From positions 12,920,357 through 12,984,356 of the forward strand of contig NC_088655.1 of NCBI RefSeq assembly GCF_964019385.1: a DNA stretch of 64,000 nucleotides, written 5' to 3'. This DNA comes from Sycon ciliatum. Lineage: Eukaryota > Porifera > Calcarea > Leucosolenida > Sycettidae. Positions 1-47,100 of this stretch are shown here, one piece after another (position 1 is the first letter of the stretch; each line of letters starts with the position of its first letter). Both the position numbers and the translations under genes were made by a program. A model generated the notes under the pieces. That model saw only the letters and a program-made list of their open reading frames with translations, did no database searches and was not told the origin of the DNA.

Positions 1-189
1 GGCCAGAAAAAGTCACTTCAAACAGCTGTGTGGTGGATACCAGGCTAAAAATAGTGGCGGTCAATTCATCAGCCTTGCAAGCTGTTGAATGGTGTAATCA
101 CAGCACAAGTTGCTATGTCTAACATAGCTATTCGCTATCATCGCTTCCCCGATGGGCATGTCTGAGGTGTGTTTGTGTACCCCATGCAG

Positions 190-1415
<1,226 letters not shown>

Positions 1416-1482
1416 AGCTGAGCTACGCTTGAATAGCTAGAACAAGTTTTAATACACTACAAACAAAGTTTACCAACTAAAA

Positions 1483-1488
1483 AATAAA
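1483..1488 (+). promoter_or_regulatory. poly(A) signal AATAAA
   Basis: A canonical AATAAA lies 68 bases after the TAG of the gene ending at 1415, in an A-rich stretch. It fits as the cleavage/polyadenylation signal of that gene. Confidence 0.65.
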
Positions 1489-1492
1489 ATCA

Positions 1493-2721
1493 AGTGTTCA
1501 TGTACATAATTATATCTAACGTGCTCTCTAAACTCGGCTAGCTGTGCATCTAATATTATGTGCTGTTTGTGTGAGTACAGTGTTTGATTTTGTTTGTATG
1601 CGAGTCCTCATCATCATCATTATCCTATGCACAATGGTGCATGTTGCCACCACACTATTGGTGTTGAGATAAAAAGTAACATTGATTGTTTTGACGAGGT
1701 AACCATAATTGAACCCATGCTTTTCTAGGAAACGTTTCCCCCTGTTTCCGCCAACGTTTCGAAGCTGCAGCCCGTGGAAGGCGCCGCCGGTTGGCTGAGG
1801 CTCCTTGAACAATCAGACACAAAATCCAGGGAGGGCCGTTGGGGTTCGGTACAGTTGCGCTCGGTGAAATCCGACCCAGAGTGCAAAGCTGGCGCACCAG
1901 GTCATTTCTGATTACACCATTGTAATTGTACGTGTGTATGTCCAGCTGTATTCGTACCACTTGGTGCCGAGGGTGCTAAATCTTCACTTTGGGCCGAATT
2001 TAGCCAAGCGCAACAGTAGCTTCTTCCCAGATGATCCAGCCAGCAGTGCGGTGCTGGTGATCACAGGAGGGGACAATTCGATTATTTTTCTACAGCATAC
2101 TGAATTCTCAGCTAGCATTCTGGATTATGAGTAGTAACTTAGCTACAAAACAAGCGTGTAGGTTGCCGCGCTGTCCACTGCTGCCCAAAGCAACATTATA
2201 GTAAATAAGCATCATGAAAAAAATTGATGATGATGTTACACGATAATATATTATTGCACGCTTGAGGAAAGGCTTGAAGAAATGTTTCAATGGGGAATCA
2301 GCTCAACTGAGGGAGGGAGAGGAGCATGCAATCTATCTATCATGAACAGACGCCAGAGAACCAGCTGGCCAGCTTTCACCTAAAAGAACAAGGGGGACAA
2401 TTGTAAGGGGACAACTGTAAGTTGTGAGTTGAATAGAAAATGAGATAAAAATTGATAAAGATTGAAAAAAATGTCCCACCACGTGAGAGGATACGGACGG
2501 ATAAAAAGAGAAGTAATCTAGAATTGACTCATACCACCATGGGCAGGGATGAATTCTTTTCAAAGAACGTTTCACAGATGAAAACGACACAGCATGCAAA
2601 GCAAAAAAAGAAGAGAGCATTCACTACCACCATAGCCACACTGCAAACGGTTGTGTCTGCTACTACCACACCACACACGACGGGAGGAGAGAGAGAGAGA
2701 GAGAGAGAGAGAAATAGGTCA
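1493..2721. other. intergenic / PLEKHM2 3' UTR region
   Basis: This interval separates the convergent 3' ends of the unknown gene and PLEKHM2. It should include the PLEKHM2 3' UTR on the - strand, but I see no clear AATAAA on that strand. An open + strand stretch at about 1,719-1,900 follows a TTTTCTAG acceptor-like site, stays open for about 59 codons and then hits a stop. It could be an exon relic, but I recognise nothing in it. A short (GA)n lies near 2,690. Confidence 0.4.
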
Positions 2722-37066
<34,345 letters not shown>

Positions 37067-37386
37067 ATTCGCGGCTCTGGACCTGTCATGGTAACAAGGC
37101 ATGATCGGTCAGCTGACGTGACAAGGAAGAAGTCTTTGCAAAAATGCATCTTTTTATTGAAGGTTTCCAACTTTTTTTGCGAAACAATCAACCTTGCATT
37201 TGCGAAGGCTCATCAAATCTCAAGAAGAGTATAAACTAACTTCGAAGGCGCTTGACAAGTTCTTCAGCTCTTACAGCGTTCCCTTGCGTTATCTATTGTG
37301 TCAGCTTTTAGTTCATTCCATAGTCTGCAGCGGAAGGAGCCAGTTTCTGGACGTAGGTGTGTAGACATCAGCGGTAAAAGGGGAAG
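37067..37386. promoter_or_regulatory. shared divergent promoter interval of PLEKHM2 and BCAS2
   Basis: Only about 320 bases separate the start codon of PLEKHM2 (- strand) from that of BCAS2 (+ strand), so both promoters and 5' UTRs lie here. The interval is unique-looking, without microsatellites or recognisable MITEs, unlike its surroundings. I see no clear TATA box. A bidirectional promoter is inferred from geometry only. Confidence 0.6.
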
Positions 37387-40300
37387 ATGGCAAATGAAGT
37401 GTTACCTGATGCACTTCCTTACTTTGATAAAGGCTATGAAGAACCTGGAGTGAGAGAAGCAGTAAGTAACAAGGGACAAGGGAGATCATAGAGTTGGAGG
37501 AGTCCTACACATAAAGTGCCCAGTTAAATTAAAAAAAATCAATCAATCCCCGAACCAGCTGTTCAGCGTCCAGCTGTGGTTCTAGCAACACATTTGTCAA
37601 GTGTTGGTTCTTGTGATTGGACCAGTATAAGGCAACCATGCCCAGTGGTCAATACAGTACGTGGTTGTGAGCACTGTGCTGCATGATAACCCTAGTGCCC
37701 TGAACGAGAGTTTTTCCATGGATTGCATGTTAACGCGCCTGCACAACGGTAGTGTGGTGAGAAAGGCTGCACCAGGCTTTTGATTACCATTCAAAGTGCT
37801 GTTCTGCGATGGTGCTCACACATCCACCACTGGATTTGACTCGGGTCACCACGCTACGCTTCCTTGTACATTGTACATTTAGCTACTTGAATAGCTATCC
37901 ACAGATCGCATGATTAGGAGGAAAGAGAGCCGAGAGAAAGCAAAGAGAGCCCAAACTCCAATCGGATGAAATCTTCAGGCCTGAAAAGAACCTCTAACCA
38001 GCCCAACTGCTTGCGCAAGTGAAAGACCAGAATACAGTGCAGGGTGAATGTACTGTGTACTTGAAGTATGAATGACCTACCTAGGTTAACTGGACCGTGA
38101 TGCATCTTGTCAGAGTACGTGTACGTGAAACAAAGAATGTGCAACTCGAATGGCTTGTCGACGGTGTAGGTTGTCATCACGTCGAAATTCCTCGATTACA
38201 TCGTTTTTAGTGATGTAGTGCGTACAAGCAGGTCTCCTGCTGCACAGCTGCAGCTCAGCTGTATGCACTACGCCACTTCTAGCCGCATATCTGCACCGAA
38301 TATGATGTAATCCAGGAACTTCGCCGTGATGGACACCCATGCAGGAAAAGTCAGAAGCCGCACACTCTTTGCTTCATGTGCTCTTGATAGCGTGTGTAAG
38401 AGGACACGGCATGAAGCAGAGTGCACAAGGCTGATGTTCTACTTCAGCCTACAGTCCATTCGCCAAATCGGGTGGGGGGGGGGGGGGGGGGGGGGGGGGC
38501 TGATACACTAAAACTATGTCTCAAATTTGTTTTGCACATACCATATCTTGATCAATTTTATGAAACTGTGAAAAACCTATGGGCCCCGATTTGGTGAATG
38601 CTGTGGTTGTTGGGGATCAGCAACAAGGTGCCAACGCTCTCCTGATGTTTGTTGCGCTGGCACATACTGATTTCCTACCGGCTGGTCCTAGTGGTAGTGA
38701 CGAGTAGTGTCCTCTGCAGTGGGTCAGCTGCCTTGGTACCTAGTACTAGTAGTAGTTGTTGCACGTTACAATCTAGTTTTAGTTTGTACATGACACGCCC
38801 TGTTCCATGGTGATGATGCCGATTGAGCCGGAAACACATGATTTCACCAACTCTATGAAGGCTACGTATTGTGTATGCAAACCCACCGCCGGGCACTGTC
38901 TGCATTTGCATTTACGTCCATGACCTGCAAATTCAAAATTTTCATGTTGGCTGTATGGACACCAGGGCCATGGTGGTGATGCTCACACAACCTGGCTCTT
39001 TGAGCAAACTACACTCCTGTACAAGTGCAAACCGTCCTGATTTGTGGGTATAGTGTTACATGCATGTTCTTATGTGAGCAGAGGAACTAGCTCTGTACAA
39101 TCAGACCTCGCTTAACCGCACACATTCGTTTTCCACAAAAATATCCGGATAGGCGAGGGAATCGGATAACCGAACACCGTTTATATTGGATGCATCACGT
39201 ATGCTGTAAAAATATGTCAGCTATTTTCTTCCGGATGGTGAGGGATCCGGATAAAAGAGGACCGGATAAGCGAGGTCTGACTATATTTCCCGACTTTGTT
39301 CGGTCGGGGGGATACAGAAGTGGTTGTGTGTGCACTACGCATCTATCTTTGGTGCAATCAACGTGCAGTGATAATCGTTTGTTCACACTTGCTGTGTGTG
39401 TGTGTGTGTGTGTGCTCCTTATCTGCGAAGGCTCTAAAATTAGTGGAGGAGGAGACGCGCCGATATCGACCAACAAAGAACTATCTAGACTATTTGCCAG
39501 CGGCGCCAGAGGCAGTGTTCTTGGTGAGTTTTATTGCGGCCCTGGTCTTCTGGTACTTGTACTGCACTGTAGTGCTAAACAGAATCTAGAAATGGTTTAG
39601 CTCGTTTTCCTGCTACGTCTGTGATTCACCCAGTTAGCGTTAATTAGCGTGAAGTTGTGTATAAATATTGGGATTTGTCCTATCCAAGCCTGTGTGTGAT
39701 AGCTGGGCTTGTATTCAGACCGGGGCTGATCCGGTATTTCTACCAAGTATGTATGTCAGCACATACACTGATAGTCCTTTTGAAAAATCAGGCTTGTATT
39801 CCGAAAAGGCTTCTATATCACCAGGGGTTTCTCTTTAAAGACAGTGCTCGATACACCTGGTTGTGGAGCTGTATACACATCGAAAGAATGTCAAATAATA
39901 TGGTCTTCCTGTAGCTCTGAGTTGCACGCGCAAACAATCATCAGACAGCATGCCATGTTGTGCAAGTGGCCTGATATATTTACCATTACCAAGAGTACAT
40001 GAAAACCAGAGTGTGCAGCTTGGGGCCTTTTCTGCTATGGGTAGCGTCTGTCCCGGCGGAATTCCGTGATTACATCATATTTGGCGCAGATCTGAGGCGG
40101 GAAATGGCGTAGTGCGTACAACTGAGCTGCAGTTGTGCAGAAAGAGACCTGCGTGAATCCTGCTTGTACACACTACATCACTAAAATGATGTAATCACGG
40201 AATTCCGCCGTGACAGCCACCCATCCGAGCTGCACACTCTGGTTTTCATGTACTCTTGCCATTACCCATTAGGACCATTACTAATTGAACCTTGCCCTAG

Positions 40301-41457
40301 CACAGTGATGAAACACATGGCTCTGGACTTGTTTCAGTGATAAACGAACATTGTGTTATGCTTGTTCCTGTATCCGTTGTGCAGACCCCCGTTCTGAGAG
40401 CGGAGTTTGAACGTATTAGAAAGGCACAGCCCATGGATATTCTTAGCTTTAAAAGGTGAGTGTTGTGTGACAATTCACACCCTAACAACACATGTGTGTT
40501 CTGCAATTATGTGTGAAGTGCATAATTTCACTACCGCCACCAAATCCCTAGCTGCTGCAGGATAGTTGTCACTTAATTATTATTTGTCGACCTAAAACCT
40601 AGAAGTTTGTTATGGGAGTGAAGGAACTGAAGCTGGCTTCTGTTGCTGTTTTTCTGGCGTTTGTTCCTGTTTGTAGATATGAGCTTCCACCACCACTGGC
40701 AGGTCAGAAGAATGACATGTCTGCGTGGATGGACAGTGTGAATAACTCCTCTGCGCAACTGCAACATCAATCATTAAGGTCAGTGGGCTGTGTGTTGTTG
40801 TCGGGGTGTCTCAGTGTGGAATGCCGGTCTCCTAACTTAGTATGCTAGATCCTTACCCCCTCCCCCCACACACATACACACGCATGATCAGTGCATGTAT
40901 GCATGTGTCAGTCAAGCTACTTCTTTTTGAAGTCCACGTGTATGCAATAGAGGTATTTGCGATACTCCTGGTTAATATGCACAACCTTTATTCTGGCAAT
41001 ACTTTGGAGTTCCATCGTGAATTATTTTAAGGTTTTTTCGCTGCTGCTTTTCACATTGCAGAATACACAACTTGGAGCTTCTTGAGACGTATGGTGTGAC
41101 TGCATGGGAGCAGCATGTCAAGTAAGTCATGTCTTCTGGTTGTTGTCTGCAGCTGCTGTGAGTTGCACTAATGTCCTACTTACCATTGTACATGCAGCAT
41201 AGTTGCTTGACTAACCAGGAATAGTAGTCAATTGGAGCAAATGCCCTTGGTTTACGCTTCCTAGAAAGATGTTTACCCGACATCATCATTTCTCTTGCAG
41301 TGAGTTAGCTGGTACTGTTCAGCCGTTTTGAGGGGAACACTTTCTGGGATTACATAATATATTCACCGTCATATAGTCTAATGGTGCGGGTTGTTGGTTG
41401 AACCAGGTGATCTCTTGACCAGGTTTTACTTGTAATAGTAACCCCTCGTTCTTGCTC

Positions 41458-41507
<50 letters not shown>

Positions 41508-42999
41508 TTCTGTGTATCGATATGCAGGTCGTTGTTGAAAATGCATGAACACCAACAGAGGCAACTTCAGCAGTTACGGTGAGTTGTGCTGGTGTGGAGG
41601 TCTGTATTCTTTATGGACATTTTTCATCGATTATTTTTGGAACTGAAATGCAGCACATGTATTTCCCATCAGTCCTTTCCATGCCCAACCGCTGGTTAAC
41701 GCTTTTATGGTTCTTTGTCCTGTTGGGTTGAGTTTTGATTCGGCAACGATGAGGACTGTACGGAATTTCGCTTGTGAAAATTAGCAACGTCATTTGCTAC
41801 TATTGTTTGAAATTGTTTCTTCACTAGTTGGCGTGGGCATTGTGCCTGCACTCTGCCGGTTATCCTGTGCTGTTGGCTGGAATTCCTTTGTTACCCATTG
41901 CTACCCTTATCTGCTCTAGGTGACCTACGCAACCTTGATGAGACCAGTGCAGATGCTTATACTTGATGGTCTCCGTGTACAGCAGGGTTCTAGCCAGGAA
42001 AGTACTTCAAAAATAGCGGGGGTGGGGGACAAACAGTTGACCCGTTTGTTTGGCATTTCCCCTTGCCTAGTCAGCCAGAATGCAATATATGCCCCCCCCC
42101 CCCCCCCCCCCCCTACCCCTTTGGCTAGAACCCTGGTACAGACTCCAGAGTAGGGTGCCTGCAAAATATGCACACTGTATCCTACCTACTTTTGGTGATA
42201 GCTTTTTTTTTTGTTGTTGTGTACTTTCCCCCGTTGTTCTCAGGCAACAAGTACAAGAAGTCAACTGGCAGCGTAAAACTGAGCAGATTGAAGCTGGTAC
42301 AGAGATTGCCACTCTAGAAAAGGAGTAAGTCGCCTTCATTTATAATCTTGCCCTTGCTGTGCTTATCCAGTCCCATTGAAGCACACTGTCTTGTCGCTCT
42401 GGGTGTTGATCTCCAGTGCTGCGCATTGACTGTTCTTTGTAGGTGAAGTCACCTCTGCGAGCGTATTTCCTTGCCCTTTACTCACAGTCTCTGCAATCCT
42501 GCACCCGTATTGGAGACACATGTCCTGGCATATGTACACTTTGTGCACCACCCACCCACCCCTCACATCCATTCACTCTCTTCGCTTGCCATCATGTAGA
42601 GAACTGCTCAATATATAATCCAATGACGTGAGTCAAGTTGCGCCTTGCACTGTTTAGCAGCCCAGTGTTCGCAGGTCTAGAGCTGCGCGCAACACCCGGC
42701 ACGTACTGTTATGATACTGTATTTCACATCCATTTCTTTTGCGCAACCTGTGACTCGTAAGACTTCGAAATCAATTGTACCCACGAATACACATTCTCTC
42801 GTCACGTACTATCTTCTTTCTGTACTTGTAATTGTCTCGTGCTGTGTGTAGATGGGGCTCCCTAGTGGCAAAGAACTACGAGATTGATCGCGCTTGCCTG
42901 GAACTTGAAGTGGAAATTCAACAACTGCGCCTGTCTGCTGCCGAACGCGGCGAGACCGTCCCAGCTGAGAATGGCATTTCGACAGCTGGAGCAGAGTAA
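37387..42999 (+). CDS. BCAS2: BCAS2 / SPF27, PRP19-complex splicing factor
   Basis: A complete 8-exon gene: 37387-37461, 39431-39523, 40385-40455, 40677-40778, 41062-41121, 41528-41578, 42244-42324, 42852-42999 (TAA). All phases agree and the deduced protein is 226 residues, against 225 for human BCAS2. Matches include [18 protein letters not shown] at the N-terminus, [19 protein letters not shown] in exon 2, [14 protein letters not shown] in exon 4 and [11 protein letters not shown] in exon 8. Exons 5-8 form the C-terminal coiled coil. The protein is a core subunit of the PRP19/CDC5L (NTC) complex, acts in the nucleus and supports spliceosome activation. It is transcribed divergently from PLEKHM2. 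Introns carry several MITEs; the exon 2 and 6 acceptors sit just after (TG)n and (CT)n tracts. Confidence 0.95.
38108..38389. mobile_element. palindromic MITE, family D copy 1 (BCAS2 intron 1)
   Basis: The left end AGAGTACGTGTACGTGAAAC and right end TTTGCTTCATGTGCTCTTG are inverted. The interior contains an inverted pair of TGATGTAAT / ATTACATC boxes and a GTGCGTACA / TGTATGCAC pair. It is related to 39,989-40,257. Confidence 0.65.
38473..38500. repeat. poly-G tract
   Basis: A run of about 27 G in BCAS2 intron 1, just past the family D MITE. Confidence 0.9.
39101..39280. mobile_element. MITE with TCAGACCTCGCTTA ends
   Basis: TCAGACCTCGCTTAACCG at the left and CGGATAAGCGAGGTCTGA at the right are inverted; about 180 bp, internal GGATAA boxes. 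It lies in BCAS2 intron 1. Confidence 0.8.
39989..40257. mobile_element. palindromic MITE, family D copy 2 (BCAS2 intron 2)
   Basis: AGAGTACATGAAAACCAGAG at the left and its inverse CTCTGGTTTTCATGTACTCT at the right. An inner inverted pair GGCGGAATTCCGTGATTACA / TGTAATCACGGAATTCCGCC makes it almost fully self-complementary. Confidence 0.85.
41460..41513 (+). repeat. (CT)n tract ahead of BCAS2 exon 6
   Basis: CT repeats end about 14 bases before the exon 6 acceptor at 41527. Confidence 0.9.
41984..42135. mobile_element. MITE with GGTTCTAGCC ends
   Basis: GGTTCTAGCCAGGAAAG at the left and TTTGGCTAGAACC at the right are inverted ends about 150 bp apart, with a poly-C run inside. It lies in BCAS2 intron 6. 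Confidence 0.65.
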
Positions 43000-43181
43000 C
43001 GTCCGCTAGCGATGTCTTTATCAGCTCGAATTTCCCCGTTGAAGAGATGTTGATTGGTCATGAGCTTTCCGCAACTGTAAATAGTCTGCTGATGTTAGGA
43101 AGCACTTGTACATAGTTCTTTTTTTTCCTCTGCTCTTTTCCCCTTCCGGTCCCCTAATTCCCCTGTACAGTTGCCGTGTGG

Positions 43182-43232
<51 letters not shown>

Positions 43233-43795
43233 TGTCTGCGTGTGTGTCTGCGTGTGTACGTGTGTGCGTTTGCTTTCGCTGAATAGATGTGATATACTGA
43301 CTTTTTAGTTATTTGTGTTCAAATTTTTGAACTAGTCATTGTGTACAACCATCATGTCATAATCATGTCATAAAATTCAAATGAAGAAGAAAACATTTTG
43401 CTTAGATGTTATATTACCTCATTCTGCTGTGCGTTACGATGAAGATGGTGTGTGTACAAGTACATGTATACGTTGTGGCGTGTGCGTGCGTGTGTGTTTG
43501 TGTGGTGCACATGAGCACTACATGCATGCATGAACTTGAAATGTGCAGGTGTGTGCATGGGCAGTGTGGAGTGACTATGATACTCCGTACCCACTTCAGA
43601 GTATGTTTTCTACTCTGCAAACGTAGCACCCAATGGAATACAGAATTGTCTCGTATTCGGAACCGAACCGCACTGCCCGTCGCGTTGAAAAAGTTGACGG
43701 GCTCAATTTATAATGCATTTGGCCCATTGCACAACCATCGCCATATGTACGCATTGTGAAGTGTTTCCCGTGCACGAAATGAAGTAAATGTACCA
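43000..43795 (+). other. BCAS2 3' UTR and intergenic sequence
   Basis: Follows the BCAS2 stop. It contains a (TG)n tract at about 43,185-43,260 and no clear AATAAA. Nothing coding is recognised up to the LTR element at 43,801. Confidence 0.5.
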
Positions 43796-43800
43796 GGTAC

Positions 43801-43950
43801 TGATGTGTATCTATATTCATTACGTCATAGTTGTACTGCATGCACGCACACACACGGATTAGTTGAGTGTGCTTCTTTTTCCTGTGGTTCTTTCTCATGA
43901 CATGTTTTGTTTCCGTTCCCAAGTCTTCACGAATAAATAGTAACGTATCA
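43801..43950 (+). repeat. 5' LTR of the intact Gypsy element
   Basis: TGATGTGTATC...AACGTATCA, 150 bp, with AATAAA near its 3' end (about 43,932) that can serve polyadenylation. Confidence 0.93.
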
Positions 43951-44128
43951 TGGCGCAGTGAACTTGTTCTTTCCTGTGTCCGTGCCTTGTGTCCGCACCT
44001 TGTAGTGTTTGCACGGGCCCAGTTGTTTTTTCCGTATGAAGTAGTAGTTTCCGCGATCGAAACTCTGTCTCAGTTGAATTATTTTAGTAGTGTATTTGTT
44101 CGTACTCGTGGACGAGTGACTAATCGTA

Positions 44129-47100
44129 ATGGAACAATCACAGGACGATACCGGATTTGACCTGTCCTCCGCGACCGAGCGACAGCAGGAATCTCAAATG
44201 GGTGTCCTGATGAAATTTATGGAGCAGCAGATGCGTGCAGCTGAGGCTCGTGATAAGGCGATGCAAGATCTGTTCAAGAATGTTCAGAGCAGGTCGCTAT
44301 CACCATCGCAGCCTCAGTTCACTCCGCAGCCCTCAGCACCAGCGCAGTCCACCTCGCAGACCTCAGCACCACGGCCAGTGAACAGTGTTTCCTGCCCACA
44401 CTTATTGTCGTCTGCGACGCTGGCTGATTTTCACTCCTTCGTTGAAAGCTGGAGAGATTTTAGTGTTTGCCAGCATTTGGCCAGCCAGGCTCGTGAGGCC
44501 AGAGTGGCAACACTCCGTCAGTGTTTCGATGAGGAGCTGCGACGTTTTATCCGAGAGGATATTATTTGCATACCAGCTTCAGCTGACGTCGACCTGATGC
44601 TGGAGCGCATTCAGGCGTATATCAGACGGCAACGTAATCCACTGTTGGACCGCATTGAGTTTTACCAGCGTGTCCAGCAAGCTGGAGAATCATTTGATGC
44701 GTTTTACACAGCCCTGTGTGAACTACAAAGTGCATGCGACTTCTTGTCACACAGCCTATGTGGAACGTGTGATGCTCGCTGCTGTGCGCAGTGCAAAGGC
44801 CTCGGCCGTACCCTCAAGGAGGAATCTCTGCGCGACCGCGTCGTAATTGGTGTGCGGAACGATGAGACGCGACACAAGTTGCTCGCAACCCATGGTCTCA
44901 CGCTCGACCAGGCTGTCACCCTCTGTCGGACGGAGGAAGCAGCATACCACACTAAGGCACACATGCCCAGTCCTGGCCTCCAGGCAAGTGCTGCCAAGCA
45001 GTCGGCGTACAAGCAGCAGAAACGTCACAAGCCAGCTGACTCTAAGCCAAGTGAGACATCAAGTGCGACCAAGTCCACTTGTCCAAATTGTGGTCGTTCT
45101 GACCACACGAAATCTGTATGTCCTGCCAAGGGCAAGAAGTGCAACTCCTGTCATGGCATTGGGCATTTTCAGCGAATGTGCAAGAGCCAGAAACAGCCCA
45201 AGACTAGCTCTGCTGCCAAGCTTGGACAGCTGAAGCTACAGCGTGCGTCTCGCGTGGACCGTCGCACAGTACCTGTTTCGACCATGCTGCAAACAGAGGA
45301 TCAGCCATCCCAACTGTCCTGGACACCAGACACAGGCAGTGACGTTGATGCCATTGGCGAGGAGCACCTCACGCAGATCGGTGGGTTCGTCGAGAACTTA
45401 GATGACGACCATGACTGTGTGCAGGCTGTGACCGGTGAGCCGCTACGCAACCTGGGCAAAATACGTGCGACTCTACGAGTCGGTGAGACGCAGCATGAAA
45501 CCGTCATCCATGTGTACAAGGGTCTACACGATGCCCTGCTCTCTCATACCTCATTGCGTGCGCTGAAGTTTCTCCCACCTGATTGGCCAGTCCAATTCAC
45601 CGCTGAACACGAGGGTGCATCTTCACCCAAGATCTGTGCAGCTGTTTCGTCATGCGCTCATCCTAGTGATGCTGAGTTAGCACGGACACGTGAGCAGCTC
45701 CTGCAAGAGTTCGCTGACGTTTTCTCGGATTCCGGTCTGAAGCCAATGGAAGGTCCGCCAATGGAAATTGAGCTACAGCATGATTCTAAGCCTTCCTGTG
45801 TGCACACTGCTCGACCAATACCGTATGCATTCCGTGACCAGATCAAGACTCAGCTCGACGGCATGGTCAGCGACGGGATTATTGAACCAGTGACGGAGCC
45901 CAGTGAATGGTGCCATCCGATTGTCATAGTAGACAAGAAGGGCAGCACTGAGAAGCGCCTCACAGTTGACTTCAAGCGGCTGAACGACCAAGTCCGTCGT
46001 CCCGCGCATCCCGTACATACGGCACGTGACGTTGTCTCTGGAGTTGGCTCTGCTAAGTTCTTTACGAAGCTCGATGCAAGGCACGGCTACTGGCAGATTC
46101 CTCTCAGTGACACTGCTCAGGAATTCACCACGTTTATCACCCCGTACGGCAGATATCGTTATCTACGGAACCCGCAGGGTCTAATATCTGCTGGGGATGA
46201 GTTCAACCGGCGCACTGATGCTGCGTTCTCTGCCATCCCGCGTCTCGGCAAGGTAGTCGATGATTGCCTAGCGTACGACGACGACTTTCTGTCGCATGTC
46301 AGCCACGTGCGCGAGATTCTGCTCTGCGCCAGGGAGCATGGTATCACGTTCAGCCCCGCCAAGTTTGTGTTCGGTACGCAACGTATCCATTTCTGCGGCT
46401 ACAACGTCACGCCTGATGGCTGGGTCGTCGACGATGATAAGACGTCCGGTATTCGCCAGTTTCCAGTACCCGCCAACAGAACCGATCTCCGTTCGTTCCT
46501 CGGTCTAGTGAACCAATGTGGTGAGTTCACTCCACATCTAGCCGAGTTGACCAATCCTCTGCGTGGCCTGCTCAAGACCTCCCGTGAGTTCATGTGGGAC
46601 GCTAGCCACACTGCAGCGTTTGAACGGACACAGGAAGCTCTCTTGTCTCCTCCGGTTCTCGCTTTCTATCAAGTTGGTCAAGACCTCCGGCTTGAAACCG
46701 ATGCATCCGCTCTAAGAGGTCTCGGATTCGTGCTTTGGCAAAAGCAGAATGATCAGTGGCGTATTATTCAGTGTGGATCCCGCTACCTGTCTGATGCTGA
46801 AACACGTTATGCTGTCATCGAGTTGGAAATGCTCGCTGTAGTATGGGCCGTGCGCAAATGCCGCATCTACCTGTCTGGTGCGCCATTTGAAGTCGTCACC
46901 GACCACAAGCCCCTGATTCCGATCATCAACTCATATTCGTTGGATCAGATCGAGAACCCGCGTCTTCTACGATTACGCCTCAAGCTCCAAGCCTATCAGC
47001 TGCAGGCATCTTGGCGAAAAGGTTCTGAAAATGCCTTCGCCGATGCGCTGTCCCGGAATCCTGTTGGCATTCCTTCCACCACTGATGAGCTTGGTGAAGC

